NCBI GenBank assembly: GCA_036898135.1
Contig: CM072513.1
Span: 78,975,963 to 79,039,962, forward strand
Reading direction: 5' to 3'
DNA length: 64,000 nt
Source: Oncomelania hupensis
Taxonomy: Eukaryota; Mollusca; Gastropoda; Littorinimorpha; Pomatiopsidae
Part shown: positions 33,531-44,899 of the stretch, piece after piece
Layout: each line of letters opens with the position of its first letter
How positions within the stretch are numbered: the first letter of the stretch is position 1
The notes under the pieces: model-generated
Seen by the model: the letters and a program-made list of their open reading frames with translations, nothing else
Database searches by the model: none
Told to the model about the DNA's origin: nothing
Program-made: the position numbers and the translations under genes

Positions 33531-34137
33531 CGTTAAGGACAAGCAAGCATAATAGGTCCTTTCCCACCCACCCACCCCCTCCCCATCTCCCCTTCCGTGC
33601 TTGAGCTGCTTTTGAGTGCAATAAAGAGGCATACCATTTATTGAATTAAAATGTTGTTTTTTTTAACAGTTTATGCCGCCTCTGAACATGTCTTCAACAT
33701 AAGTAGCCTCCTCTGGTGATTTTAAAGACAGGTCGCACATGGATGGATAAGTGCAGACAGATCTATGCGAAACAGAAACGACAACTGTGATATTTGTAAA
33801 CTAAATATTTGAACATGTTCTGCCTTACAGCGTGCTTTATTAATTTATAAAACAATAAAATATTAATTACACGACTTTCAAGCAAATCCTACAATCACCA
33901 TCGCAAACCATATGAGTTTTATCAACGTATCTGCACACAATAATTCTATTGCTACTAAAGTCATAGAAGAATAAATCTATTAAAACGTAAGCGCAACTGT
34001 TCCTTGTCACGTAAAACGGAAATTTAAAACAAAAAAAATTTCCACACGATTGTGTTTTTATTATTCATCGCATGAGATAGCCACACTAGTCCGTGTTGTA
34101 CCCAATATCCACCATTTTCGCTTCCACTACTTTTACC
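33531..34137. other. Intergenic, AT-rich, no recognised feature
   Basis: Contains a C-rich run (33565-33595) and nothing coding. Confidence 0.5.
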
Positions 34138-34182
34138 TTTATTCCTTAACTCCGCTGTCACTGTCTATGTCTTTCCTTTATT
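34138..34182 (-). terminator. Two candidate poly(A) signals for the disordered-protein gene
   Basis: Minus-strand AATAAA at 34182-34177 and 34143-34138, about 66 and 105 bp beyond the stop codon at 34248. The motif is visible; use is inferred. Confidence 0.5.
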
Positions 34183-34247
34183 TTTACAAGTTATTCTCAC
34201 CAACGTCATCTCCGGTCGGACATTACTTACTTATATGTCCGTAAGCA

Positions 34248-35745
34248 TCATTCGGGGCATTTGATTTGACTGATTTCATCATCAGTGTTTCCGGTCGGGC
34301 AGTCCCTACGTTCGCGTACATCCGCAACGTCGCCAGTCGGACAATCGTCTTGCTGGTTACCATCTGCAGTATTGCTTGGCGGACGGTGGGACTTTCCCCT
34401 GTCGTGAAGAACTTTGTCAGTCACACATTTGTCTGTCGGACAGTCAGCTTGTGTATTGCTGTCAAGATTAGATCGGTCTGCGGGACGGTCAGCAAGTCCA
34501 CTCTCAGTGTCAACGTCGTTTCTTTCTTTCATCCCACCCTTGTTTTCACCATCACCATGGTCCTGCACGTTTTCACCACTTTTCTTCACCAGAGACAGAT
34601 TATCGTGTGCACGAGCCTCTATCTCTTTGGCTTCCATCTTCCGCTCGTCACACCAGTTCAGTGTCAGTTGTTCGCCGCCATTAACATTTCCATCGTTGTT
34701 GCGATTTTTAGAGTCACCAACTGAGTGACAGTCACCCTCTTTTCTGTCGTCATTTTGTTGGAAAACGCCAAATTCTTGTCTATCTTTAGTGGAGTGGCTG
34801 TAATTCTTTTTTGCTGGCTGAAGTTGCTTTGTGCTGTTATAGCTGTCCTCCCATGGTTGATGGTCACCAGGTGAATGAGATTCCCCCTCATCTTTTCTGT
34901 CATTTCCGCTTTGATTGTCACCGTCATTTTTGTCACCGCCTGTGTGATTGTCACCTTCGTTTATCTGGTTATGTAGTAGAGCGTGTCCTTGCTCACCACG
35001 CGGGCGATTGCCAAGATCAGCAGTTGCCTTACTTTGTGGTTCGCTATTGTCGCAATGGATATCGGCCACTTGTGCGTTTCTGTCTGTCGTCTCAGAGCCG
35101 AAGGTAGCTTGTGTGACGCCTGTGCGTTTGTCGTTCCTGCCGCCGTGTGGACGGCAATCAGTCGCGTTTTCAGGTTCCATTTGTAGTCTCTTGTTACAGT
35201 TATCGTTTCCTTGTGAAAGACCTGTTGTAGCCAAGTTAGGTTGGATAACGTAGGACTGTCTGTCATTGTCTGGCTGACCGTCACCCTCTTCTCTCTCACA
35301 CTGTGGACGGTTGTCGTCGCCCTGTGTTGGGCCACCTGACGCACAGTCAGCCTGAAGTTGTTGGTGAATGTTGCGGTCGTTGTTACAGTTATCATCCCCT
35401 TGTCCATCCGCGTGTGTGTCCTCTTTGACCAAGGCAGTGTGAACGTCGCGTGCCACGGTGTGATCACTGGGACAACCGTGTTGCAGAGACCTCAGCGTGT
35501 CAGTAAAAATGTCGCGGTTGCTGTTTGACCACGGCCCGAACTCTTTCCTGGCCTCCACGATTACGTCGCAGGCGCTGGCACCGGTGAAGAAGCTGAACCG
35601 GGATTGGTCTAGGTGGAGAGAGGTAGAAGAGGACTGCTGCTGGTTAGTCCTCGCCCCTTTGCCTGAGGGACCGTCGTGTTCAGCTGTCCCTGGGGTCCCA
35701 GTCACTGCGCCTACCTCCAGCACTTCCGAGTCGGTAGGCATATAC
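34248..35745 (-). CDS. Disordered-protein gene exon 4 (Asp/Asn-rich tail, stop)
   Basis: The acceptor is gttggcag. It starts RYMPTDSEVLEVG across the junction and is open for 499 codons. Low-complexity D/N/G/Q/H composition with many NDGDN-like words. A stop lies at 34250-34248. The long open frame, the splice phase and two poly(A) signals just beyond support it. Confidence 0.8.
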
Positions 35746-38584
35746 CTGCCAACATTACAGTGCGATACATACAATCACTGATACAACACATTGCATTGTT
35801 TGTAGCACAAAGTACATTCGTTTTGACAAATCTTACTTAATACATGAGTTGCCAGTTTGTATAACATTAAGATTCTGTTTGCCAGACTAACCCCAACATC
35901 CAAATCAGGACCTCAGGGAGGGGAGAGGAAAAGTAGGGGGAGGAGGGGCGTGTGTACATAAACTCACATTGCTATGCATGTGAGTCAAAACCCAATTTAG
36001 ACAATATTACTACATTTATTCGCAAATCACTTGGTCACAATGTTGACTTTATATGCAGAGAGGCAAGTTGGTGTAGCATACTGACCTCTGTAAGAAGTCC
36101 TCCAGAGAATACCTCAGCTCCTCGGGCCTGTCCTTGCCTTTGTCGGACCCCGGACCTTTGCCTGTCAGAAGAGTCACAGGGCCCAGGGGAGGGGTAGGAG
36201 CTGGGGAGCATGGCTTTGCCTTGGCTTCCGTCTTCAGATCTTCAGTATAAATCAATGTCTTCTTGGGTGAGCGTGGTGGCAGAGTGGAAGAGGACTGGGT
36301 CATCGTGTCAATATACTTCACAGACACCGTGTCGTTGGCCTTGGGAGACGGCTTTGTTCTGCGGGACTTGGCAGTTGGACTGGAACCTTGGACGGTCGAG
36401 AGAGTGGCGTCATCAGACCGGTGAGTTCGAGGGGTGACGGGAATGGCGGGGGAGCGGGTGTGGGTCAAAGAGCGGGGTGTTACGGAGGTCTCAACTACCT
36501 GTTGCGGTGAGCAGGGCTGAACATCAATAATAGCCGTGGGTGTATAGGGCTGAGGGTGAGCAGTGGGTGAGAATGACAGGGTGTTTGCCGTCAGTGCGTA
36601 TGTCTGGATGTCGGGGGTGGCTGAACCTAAGAGCTCAGGCAGAAGCGAACTCTCCACTCCAGTGAGTGGAGAGCGAGTGCAGGTGAGGTGTATGGGTGAG
36701 TACGCGTGGTTTATAACGGGGGATGACTCCTGTGATTTGGGTGGAGAGCGGTGGAGAGGGACGTTTGGGGATAAAGCATCCCTTTGAGGAGAGCGTGGAG
36801 TGTTTGAGTGTGGAGACGCGTTCTCCCTGTGTGGGGAGCACACAGGAACGGGGTGAGGGGAGGGGCTGTTACTGTAGGGGAAACGAAGGTAGGGGGAACT
36901 GGAAGCCGCCTCTAGCAACTGCGGGGAAACACCACGTGACAGGCGTTGCTTGTTGCTAACGTCATTTGCTTCTATCATCTGTGGAGACAAACCACGTGAC
37001 AGGCGTTGCCTGTTGCACACGTCATTCGCCTCTATCATCTGTGGGGACACACCACGTGATAGGCGTTGTCTGGTGCAGACGTCATCCGCCTCTATCACTT
37101 GCTGGGACAAACCACGCGTCCGGCGTTGACTGTTGCAGACACCATCGGTTCTATCACCTGCGCCCTGTAGGATCCTCTCATTAGCCGTGTTATTGTTCAC
37201 CTTCTTCTCCTTTTTATTCCTTTTATTTTTGTCTTTCTCTGGCTCATTCTTCTTCTTCTTATCCATTTCCGGAAACTCCACCTTATCGTCCAGCTTCTTC
37301 GTAATCTTATTTCCTCTCTCGGGAGTGTCGTTCTTCTTCTTCTTCACTCTCTCATTATTGTTAACTATTTCCGTCCTGGCCTCCACGACGACTATCTCCA
37401 ACGTGTCTTTCACTGCCATGTAGTCTAGAGCAGGAGGGATGAAAGGCAGAAACAAGGAATCCATGTCAACTTCATACGCGGTTTTGCCAGAAATCTGTTG
37501 AGGGGCATTGGGATTGTTGGCATCAGAGCCGCCAAGCGTCTTTGTCGTGGTGATGTTGGTGGGGGGTTTGTGAGCGGCTGGCGTTTGGGTGGGGGAAGTT
37601 GTGAGGTTGGAAGTGACAGCAGCAGAGAGTCTGCCGTAAGAGGCAGTGTCTTGACCGTCACCGGACGCGTCATCTTGCCTGCCACACGAAATCAAATTGA
37701 CATGTGTATAACGCTTATACAACGTGTATTGTTGGCTGTCAAAAATACTAAGCATGAATATCTATATCACCCCTCCGTCTAATCAGCGTATCAGATAGAG
37801 GACTTCAAGAAACTCTTTGTGCTGTTCAGTGTTACATATGGACATCTCATCCATTCTGAAATGGCGCTCCATGAATTCAAACATTAGCCAGAAAAAGACT
37901 GATACTAAATACAATTTAGTTTATTCAAACACCCTTGTACCTGTGATCAGAAAGTGTGGCTGTCGGTCTTTCAGATGACATCGTTGAAGGCGAGTACTCT
38001 CGTGTCAAAGGTACGTTCAGCTGACCTTGACCCTGACCTTGCTCGGGCATTTTGGGGGTCTTGACGACCTTGGACATGCCTGCAAATTTGTTAAAACACG
38101 GGGCCATTTCTACCTTATTTTTTTTCATCGGTCACTTTTAACTGTGAAATCAAATTCTTCTACCCTGACCTGAAGACGGTTAGAGATGGATCTAACTGTA
38201 ATGTTCTTCTATCAAGTGTTGCTATGTAGACGATGACAACAATAACGACGTTACCAATAACAGTAGCAATAACTGCTGCACCTCTTCCGATTAACCTGCT
38301 ACTACCCTACCTGTGCGGCGCCTGTTCTCAGCGTTGCCTCTACGCCTGATGACCGGGACTTCAGATGTTCTGTCCGTGCTGGTAAGCGTGTCACTGCGTG
38401 GAGTCACAGAGTCCAGCTTGAGCTCGGGGATGGCAATGGAGTTGGTGCCAGTGTCCAAACCCGCCTGAGCCAGCATGTGATCGTCGCCGGCGTTGCGTAT
38501 GGAGTGTCTGGCCGAGCGGGCGGACACGGGGTTGGAACCAGCATCCATGGGAGCCACTTTGTAACAAGAGGCCAAAGTGCCCAT
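34248..38584 (-). CDS. Large disordered protein with MGxxxSC start and 20-aa repeats (4 exons, 1167 aa)
   Basis: Exons 38584-38311, 38079-37941, 37678-36086 and 35745-34248; all junctions are GT-AG with matching phases (1, 2, 2). The ATG lies in a perfect Kozak context (gccATGG). Protein: MGTLASC at the N-terminus fits N-myristoylation plus palmitoylation; a Lys-rich block of about 60 residues follows (KKKKNDTPERGNKITKK and on), then four 20-residue repeats, then a long region with many SP/TP sites (YSNSPSPHPVPVCSPHR), and finally a roughly 490-residue tail rich in Asp, Asn, Gly and His, with CPTG/CPTD words near the end. No enzyme or folded domain was recognised, and no homologue is named. 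A scaffold or signalling tail at the membrane is only inference. An upstream coding exon cannot be excluded, because the frame stays open for a few codons before the ATG. Confidence 0.75.
36086..37678 (-). CDS. Disordered-protein gene exon 3 (Lys block, repeats, SP-rich)
   Basis: The acceptor is gtgtggcag and the donor gtcagtat. 531 codons. It opens RQDDASGDGQD. The Lys-rich block lies at about 37190-37390, the four 60-bp repeats at about 36910-37150, and SP-rich sequence up to YSLEDFLQ at the 3' end. Confidence 0.85.
36910..37150 (-). repeat. Four in-frame 60-bp coding repeats
   Basis: Units read VCNSQRRTRGLSQQVIEADD, VCTRQRLSRGVSPQMIEAND, VCNRQRLSRGLSPQMIEAND and VSNKQRLSRGVSPQLLEA. Each has a basic RxxSRG core followed by SPQ. 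The frame is kept in all units, which supports coding status. Confidence 0.95.
37941..38079 (-). CDS. Disordered-protein gene exon 2
   Basis: The acceptor is tttgcag and the donor gtacaag. It encodes MSKVVKTPKMPEQGQGQ and TREYSPSTMSSERP. Confidence 0.82.
38311..38584 (-). CDS. Disordered-protein gene exon 1 (acylation signal)
   Basis: ATG 38584-38582 in gagccATGGG, donor gtagggtag. It encodes MGTLASCYKVAPMDAG through VIRRRGNAENRRRT. Gly2 and Ser6 fit the myristoylation rule, and Cys7 is a likely palmitoylation site. Confidence 0.75.
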
Positions 38585-39150
38585 GGCTCGGACCACTCTT
38601 CCTCTCTCGCATCAGCCAGGCAGTGGGTCAGAGGGTCAGGGTGGACAGTAGTGGCAGGTGGTCACTTTTGTCTTGACCTAACAGCTTCAGCTTGACGTCC
38701 ATGCTGGTTTTTGTTACGATGAGTCATACGACTATACTTTGCGTCATTGCCTGTGACGCAATAATGACGATTACAAAATTATTTGACGTATTAACCGTGT
38801 TCCTTTTCTTGAAGTGCAGGCACAGAGTCTGACACGGACAATAGATAAGAAATGGTTTTAGGGAAGAAAACGATAGGAAAAAAACTAGCAGATTAGAAAA
38901 AAGAGGGAATAAAGAAAAGAAACAGAGAGCTCGGGAAGAAAAAAAAAAGAAAGAAGTTTTGTTTCGCTTTATTCCATTTAAAGTACAAGAAGCGTGCGCC
39001 TATTTACACTATCACAGAAGAAGATAACGTTAATCAAAGGGAAGTAAGTGCCGCCAATTCCCATCCAAGGTCATAGAATGTACTAACGAACTTGCTTCCC
39101 TTGAAACCTGCTGGCACACTCTCTTCAATGAAAATTTCCGATATAACCTG
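38585..39150. other. Upstream of the disordered-protein gene; promoter expected
   Basis: No TATA box was seen. A purine-rich run lies at about 38865-38955. Confidence 0.4.
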
Positions 39151-39157
39151 CTGATTT

Positions 39158-39274
39158 TGCACCACAGGTTTCGAAGTCTCTTCTTTCTCACTTTTCTCTA
39201 TAGACCAATATGACTATCGATTTAAAACAATATAGAGAAAAATGAGAAAGGAAAGACTTCAAAGCCTGTTGCAC
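39158..39274. repeat. Imperfect hairpin, ~46-bp arms
   Basis: The left arm (39158-39203, ttctttctcacttttctcta) pairs with the right arm (39230-39274, tatagagaaaaatgagaaag) over most of their length, around a 26-base loop. The arms carry tgcaccacaggtttcgaagt and aagacttcaaagcctgttgc. Confidence 0.85.
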
Positions 39275-40062
39275 CACCTTTTTTTTTTCTTTTCTTTAAA
39301 AAAAAAAAAAAGTATTTGTTGTATACGGCTTAGCTAAGCTACAGGTGCATTAACCAAAGCGAATGGACCCTCGGCAAGAATTTATATATGATACCAAGGA
39401 TTTTACATTATAAGATTTGTTACTCAGGGGATTGTACTATATAGAAAGTGATGTGCAGCTACTTGGTTGCGTCCCTTGATGTTGTCGTGAAAACCACGTT
39501 GGTAATATACATAGCTGTACCAATATCACGTCTTACGGGCAGCATTTCATCAAAACGACATTTTAAAGTTTATATTGTGTATTTATATGACAATGGGTTG
39601 CTTACAAGTTAATATATATAAATGTAAGATCTCTAAACGCCGCATCCTCCTCCCACCGCTGATCCCCCTGCCGTGCGCACGCCCTGCTTCTCCCTACATG
39701 CTCGTACATCTATATCTATATACTAAAGCGACTACTATAATTTAGAATGTTTTTGTGATCACGTTAGACTAGTCATTTGTGTTTACTATATCTATCTGTT
39801 TATCTGTTAATGTTGGGTATGCTTGTGCGAGTGTGTGTGGTTGTGCATACATGTGTGTATCTGTGTATGTAGGTATGTGTGCGTGTGTGTAAGAGAGAGA
39901 AAAAGAGTGACAGAGAGAAAGAGAGAGAGAGATGTTGTTAAATCTAAAACATTCTGCCATTGTCCAACACCAAATAATATTCCGATTGTTGTATCTATTA
40001 CATGTCAATTGGCGAAATAAATTCCTGTTATCCTGTTATCCAGATTATAAGCCGAAATAATA

Positions 40063-40078
40063 CCTCTCTCTCTCTCTC

Positions 40079-40129
<51 letters not shown>

Positions 40130-40130
40130 G
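40063..40130. repeat. (CT)n and (GA)n back-to-back microsatellites
   Basis: ctctctctctctctatggag then GA repeats form a perfect snap-back. Confidence 0.95.
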
Positions 40131-40493
40131 AGGGGTGTATTATTTTTGCTTGTAATCTGTTTATTTTACTTTTATGAAACTGCCTTGCAAGGAAAATCAC
40201 AGGGAGTAGTTGAAAGATTTCTTATTCCTATTCCATCTAGCCTGAATTTTATCTTGATGCATATCAATGTGTTATTATTGGGATATATTTTCAACTCATA
40301 TTCAAATGAATACACTTTTGTCTCGTCTGCCATGGACCGGGATGCTTTTTGGTGGTTTTGTTATGTTTTGTTGGGTGTTTGTTTTAGGGGTGGGTGTTGT
40401 TGTGCTCTGTGTAATTGTTGTATGCGTTGTTGATTTTCTTTTTTATGGGAGGGATGGGGTGAAAGCAGGGATGATTTTTTGCACAAGTAGAGA

Positions 40494-40585
40494 TAGAGAG
40501 AAAGAAAGAGAAAGAGAGAGAAGAGGAGGGGGAGGTAGAGACATTATGGAGTAGTGCTAAGGAGCCAGAGAGAGAGAGAGAGAGG

Positions 40586-40631
<46 letters not shown>

Positions 40632-40735
40632 CAGACAGAAAGAGCAGGGAGAGAGAAAGAGGGGGAGGTAAAACATCAGGGAGTGGTGCAAAGGAGAGAC
40701 AGACAGACAGACAGACAGAGACAGAGAGATGGGTG
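40494..40735. repeat. (GA)n/(GACA)n microsatellite complex
   Basis: Low complexity only; long open frames here are artefacts. Confidence 0.95.
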
Positions 40736-40973
40736 GAAGGGGTAAAACAGATGAAAATTTATAATTGAAAATATACGGCTGTATAATTAAAGATCCTTTT
40801 GATTTTATTACAACGCAGCAGACGACATATTGCCATTCGGGACGCTTGTTTCTTCTTTTAAATCCATGTTTGTTTGATAAAATGACTACTAAAGTTGTGT
40901 GTATAAGGTTTCAGAATGTAATGGACTTCATACTCCTCATAGAGTTATAAAGAGTCTGTGTGTACTGGTCCTG

Positions 40974-41075
40974 ATTTGGCTCGGAAGAGTCCGCTGGACC
41001 TAAAGCAATAACCATGTAATGTAATGTAATGTAATGTAATGTAATGTAATGTTATTATGTAATGTAATGTAACGT
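40974..41075 (+). mobile_element. 3' end of the Nimb-like LINE or its partner, (TAATG)n tail
   Basis: ggtcctgatttggctcggaa, gagtccgctggacctaaagc, then eight or so taatg units. It matches the 3' end of the LINE at 24726 in opposite orientation. Only about 45 bp before the tail is present. Confidence 0.85.
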
Positions 41076-41185
41076 GCTGTGTGTGCGGGTAAGATTACGG
41101 CCTACAAACCATCAACACAAACCAAATCACATGTTGTCATCGTGTTCAATGTAATACATAATAATACTGGAATGTGCATTCTTAC

Positions 41186-41322
41186 CTGTCCTCATCTCTC
41201 GGAAATCGAAAGAACGAATTTCTCACATTCTTAGTCGTAGCGGCCGTTAGCAATTTAATTGCACTGCAAGCATAGCCTCCACGCGTCGATTGCGTTTCTT
41301 CGGTATCGCAATTTTTCCCCAT
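41186..41322 (-). pseudogene. Degenerate THAP-domain-like exon
   Basis: The minus-strand frame MGKNC...YACSAIK then KNVRNSFFRFPRDEDR stops at a good donor, gtaagaat. The SFFRFPRDEDR text is the conserved centre of THAP zinc fingers, preceded by one Cys. The second Cys is missing, apparently lost by a small indel, and no downstream exon was found. THAP domains occur in P-type and related transposases and in host DNA-binding proteins. Confidence 0.45.
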
Positions 41323-41402
41323 GACGGTGGAAAGGGACTTTACTCTTGCTGAATTTGTTGGTTTAGCCGTGAGTGACAAATCTTAAAATGTAAATTCCTT
41401 GA

Positions 41403-41449
41403 TGATACCAAAGAAAGTACTGCGTAGCTGTACTTTCTTTGATGATACG
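41403..41449. repeat. Short hairpin (aaagaaagtac / gtactttcttt)
   Basis: Arms of about 19 bp around a 9-base loop. Confidence 0.8.
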
Positions 41450-41768
41450 TAGCCTACAACTGCGCTACCCGTCTACTATCGGGGATCCACACAAATTTTT
41501 GCCGAGGGTCCATTCTTCTTGGTTAATGCGCCTGTGGCTAAGCTGAATTGTGATCAGAGCTAGTATAGAGGCAATGTATGGAATTTACCATGTGCTTTTA
41601 GTCTTTGATTGGAGTGTGCACCGGTCACAGCACGCCATCCTTTACCCACACTGCGTAGTTGAGGCTGACTCGCCGAGACCGACGTTTGCTTCTGCAGTAG
41701 TGTTCCGGATTGGAGTGCTCACCAAGCCTCGGCGACTCTTTGCTAACTACGCTGATTGACACTGACCC

Positions 41769-41769
<1 letters not shown>

Positions 41770-41818
<49 letters not shown>

Positions 41819-41845
41819 AGACAGACAGACAGACAGACAGAGACA
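41770..41845. repeat. (GA)n-(GACA)n microsatellite
   Basis: Simple repeat. Confidence 0.95.
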
Positions 41846-41919
41846 GCGAGAAAAGGAGTCTAGTCGAGTGAGGACACGAAAGTACAAACTATACTGAAGA
41901 ATCCAAGAGTGAGGAGTAG

Positions 41920-41925
<6 letters not shown>

Positions 41926-41978
<53 letters not shown>

Positions 41979-41990
41979 GAGAGAGAGAAG
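41926..41990. repeat. (GA)n microsatellite
   Basis: Simple repeat. Confidence 0.95.
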
Positions 41991-42269
41991 TAATCGCTTT
42001 ATCTATTTCTAAAAATAACTGCGTCATTCACGATTCAAGCTCTCACAAACTGAATAAAACAGTCAAATATAAAATAATTAAACAAACAAACATACAACTA
42101 CATGTACTTTGTATTATTTACGTTTATTTTTGTTGTACAATAACATACAAAATGCATTTAAGATTGTGCGAGATATTACCACTAAAGAAAACACAAAATG
42201 TAGGCAATTAGGCCCTCTTCGTTATTACTTATCAAAGAAGAACACCACCACCACCGACGACGACGTCGA

Positions 42270-42497
42270 AATCCTATCCTATCTACACTATCCTGTCCCT
42301 TAGCTCGAAAGTCCTTGGGGCACCACAGATGATCGTTTAACCAGCGTACTCCATCTTTCTCTGTCCTCAGCAGCCTCATTGCTTCGCGCAGTGTCAAGCC
42401 TGTCTTTTAATGTTGTCTTCCCACCTCTCTTTTTTTTTGTCTCCCTCTTCTTCTGCCTTTTGCACCGTGCCTTGCAGGATGGTCTTTGCAAAGCCTG
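42270..42497 (-). mobile_element. RTE-like LINE, 3' terminal fragment
   Basis: The minus strand carries accatcctgcaaggcacggt, gaggtgggaagacaacatt, ctgaggacagagaaagatgg and a (aggat) tail. It matches 59225-59450. Confidence 0.85.
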
Positions 42498-42499
42498 AA

Positions 42500-44317
42500 A
42501 TATTACTATATAGACGACGAAATATAAGGCTTGCATGACAAAAAAAATCGCTATTCCCTAAAACTCAAATGCTCTTCGGGAGGATTACATGATTTGCTAG
42601 TGTGTTATTCTGTTAAATTGTATTTGTGGACTACAGTCTACATTTCTCACTAGAGATACATAAAGAAATATTCCCTGACATTTCCATATATTTGTGTATC
42701 GACGAAAAACAGTTCTGTGCGGATTTGCGGATGGAGGGAATAAGGGAACACCTAAGAAGGCTATAATAAATAAGTTACCCGTCAAAATCAACATTACACG
42801 CTTTGACACAACATCTGAGCAAAACTGCAACACACGTGGACCTAAAATAAAAAAAATAATACGTCAAACATGTAGGCCTACTTTACAATGAGCACATGTA
42901 CGTTTGTTTTGATATCAACAGTTAGTGCAGAGAGGCAGTACTTAAGTTGGGCGCCTATAGCGGATCCTAGTTAGCAAAGAGGTAGATAGCACACAGACCT
43001 ACGTATCATATCGAGGCTCCGCATCAGGCGCGCGACTTGAGTAATTTCCCCTTTTGTTGTTAGAGTTCACAATAAGCACGAAAATGAAATAAAATATAAT
43101 ATTATCATACAAAGTTATTCTTAAAAACAACGATTAAACACACATTTTGTTATAATTAAATCGATGATAAGTCACTTTAAAAAATATCTCCTGATTCAAT
43201 GAATGTCATGTACATACAGATACAAATATAATTATAATCGTTATAAACTCTTCACAATGTACAGACACAGCACTTACAGGTGAGACATTGGGGCAATTTA
43301 TGAAATAATTTAGAATTAGCATGCGCAAACACAAACCACACAATTATACAATAAACAAATCAACAATGCATTTTAACAAAAGTGATGAATGGCAACAGTC
43401 CCCCAAAAACAGAGGCTACAGAAGAAAGAAAAGTTCACCCTCCCCTCTTTCTCCACCCCCCTTCTCCCCAATACCTGTAATTGTTTTTACTCAAACATGC
43501 AAGAATAAAGATACACCCCCTTTTTTAAGCTTTATAACTATTTCAATGTACAGGGGGTCTTCGAGTTACGACGTTGATCCGTTCGTTGGACGCGTCGTAA
43601 CCCGATGTTATCGTAAGTCGGAACATAAAGAAAAATACAAGATAATTTATCGTCCCCATTTTTACACAAGGAAATTTGACACGTCGTGGGCACGAAACAT
43701 GACAAGAACATTAGTGAACTTTAGAAAGCAACGAAACTTAGTTCGTAATACTTTTTCGTGGGGAAACTCCCTTTCTACGTCATCACTTTTGCGCTTTACG
43801 AAGGTCACGACCTCCTCATTTGCCTACGCTACAAACTTCGTATCGCGAAAAAGCGGAATTTTCATCATTTTGACGAATCGTGATTCGTAGGTATGTTTCT
43901 GGTATTTTGTACATAGATCGGGTCAATTGCTGTAAACGTAAGCTTGAACAAATGTTATAACTGTATTCTCACACCCTTTGTTGTTGATTTGATGCACTAA
44001 CATTGGTGTAGTTTGCTCTTCAAAAAGGGTGCTGTTTTCGCCTGCTTTTGCTCTCATCTATAAAATGGCGGAAGAGTTGTGGTTCCGATAAATATTTTCA
44101 ACATAAGTTTAGCAATATTTCTAGGTTTCAAGTGACTCTTACGAGCATGGTAAAGATGTAAAATCACTTTACTGGTGTATTCGTATGGATGTGCACGAAC
44201 ACTGTCCATGTTTTAATGTTTTAGCCCTTGGATGAGCACCAGTTCTAGGTTTGTAGATCTAAACGGACAAGTTACTAGGCTAGCGTAGCAAACAGAAGTT
44301 GAGGCCATAGAATTTGT
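42500..44317. other. Intergenic; no gene recognised
   Basis: A plus-strand open frame of 189 codons (43321-43890) reads through a repeat-like segment (acagggggtcttcgagttac then gacgttgatccg, 43550 onwards) and shows no recognised domain. It is treated as non-coding. Confidence 0.45.
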
Positions 44318-44419
44318 GTTAAAAAAATCCCAGTGCCCTTGATCCTAAACTTCAGCTGAATTTCGTTAAAAAAAATCCCAGTGCCCTAGCCCTTGATCCT
44401 AAACTTCAGCTGAATTTCG
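44318..44419. repeat. Tandem duplication of a ~47-bp segment
   Basis: gttaaaaaaatcccagtgcc through ttcagctgaatttc occurs twice; the second copy has an extra ctagccc. Confidence 0.95.
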
Positions 44420-44854
44420 TCTGCTGCTAAAGGCGCTACCGCCTCGGCACGAAGAAAAGTTCGCAAGGATTTCCCGACAGCATCATCGGAAACGAAAGTG
44501 ATCGCTACGAACCAAGTTTCGTTGGTCAATCTAAAGCTCGCTATTATATCGTACTCAATGAATAAAACCTCAGATATAAGATATTTGTATTGTTTGAATG
44601 CAAGGTCATAAAACACATAACTAAAATGTTGCTATTCTAAATAATTATGTAGATTATAGATACGGGTCTGCTAGTGCTATATAAGTAAAGTAAATACTGG
44701 AAAAGGGATATCGCTATTTTAAACTGGAAATCAAATATGTATAGCACAATTATAGTGCATCCCTATATACAAATAAAATATTTATAGCGTATCAAGCCAT
44801 AGAAATCACCAACTACAACTTTTTTTTAAAATAATGATAAAGGAGAGGGGGATG

Positions 44855-44890
44855 GGTGCGGTGGGGTGGGGGTGGGGGTGGGGGGGGGAG
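44855..44890 (+). other. G-quadruplex-prone tract
   Basis: Four or more runs of four to nine G separated by single T (ggggtgggggtgggggtggg). Confidence 0.85.
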
Positions 44891-44899
44891 AGAGAGAGA

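Larger units (their letters stand above)
39329..41546 (-). mobile_element. Candidate degenerate DNA transposon bounded by ~50-bp inverted repeats
   Basis: Left end 39329-39383 (acaggtgcattaaccaaagc then gaatggaccctcggcaa) is matched in inverted orientation at 41492-41546 (ttgccgagggtccattctt then ggttaatgcgcctgt). A THAP-like exon lies just inside the right end. The interior is mostly microsatellite and a LINE tail, so if it is an element it is badly eroded. The repeats may instead be two copies of an unrelated repeat. Confidence 0.45.

Noticed and set aside
34266..35253. Plus-strand genes over the disordered-protein exon 4
   Set aside because: They are antisense shadows of a low-complexity exon; the minus strand has matched splice phases and poly(A) signals.
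43321..43890. Plus-strand gene of 189 codons
   Set aside because: It runs through a repeat-like segment (acagggggtcttcgag), with no signal, domain, splice context or recognised homology.
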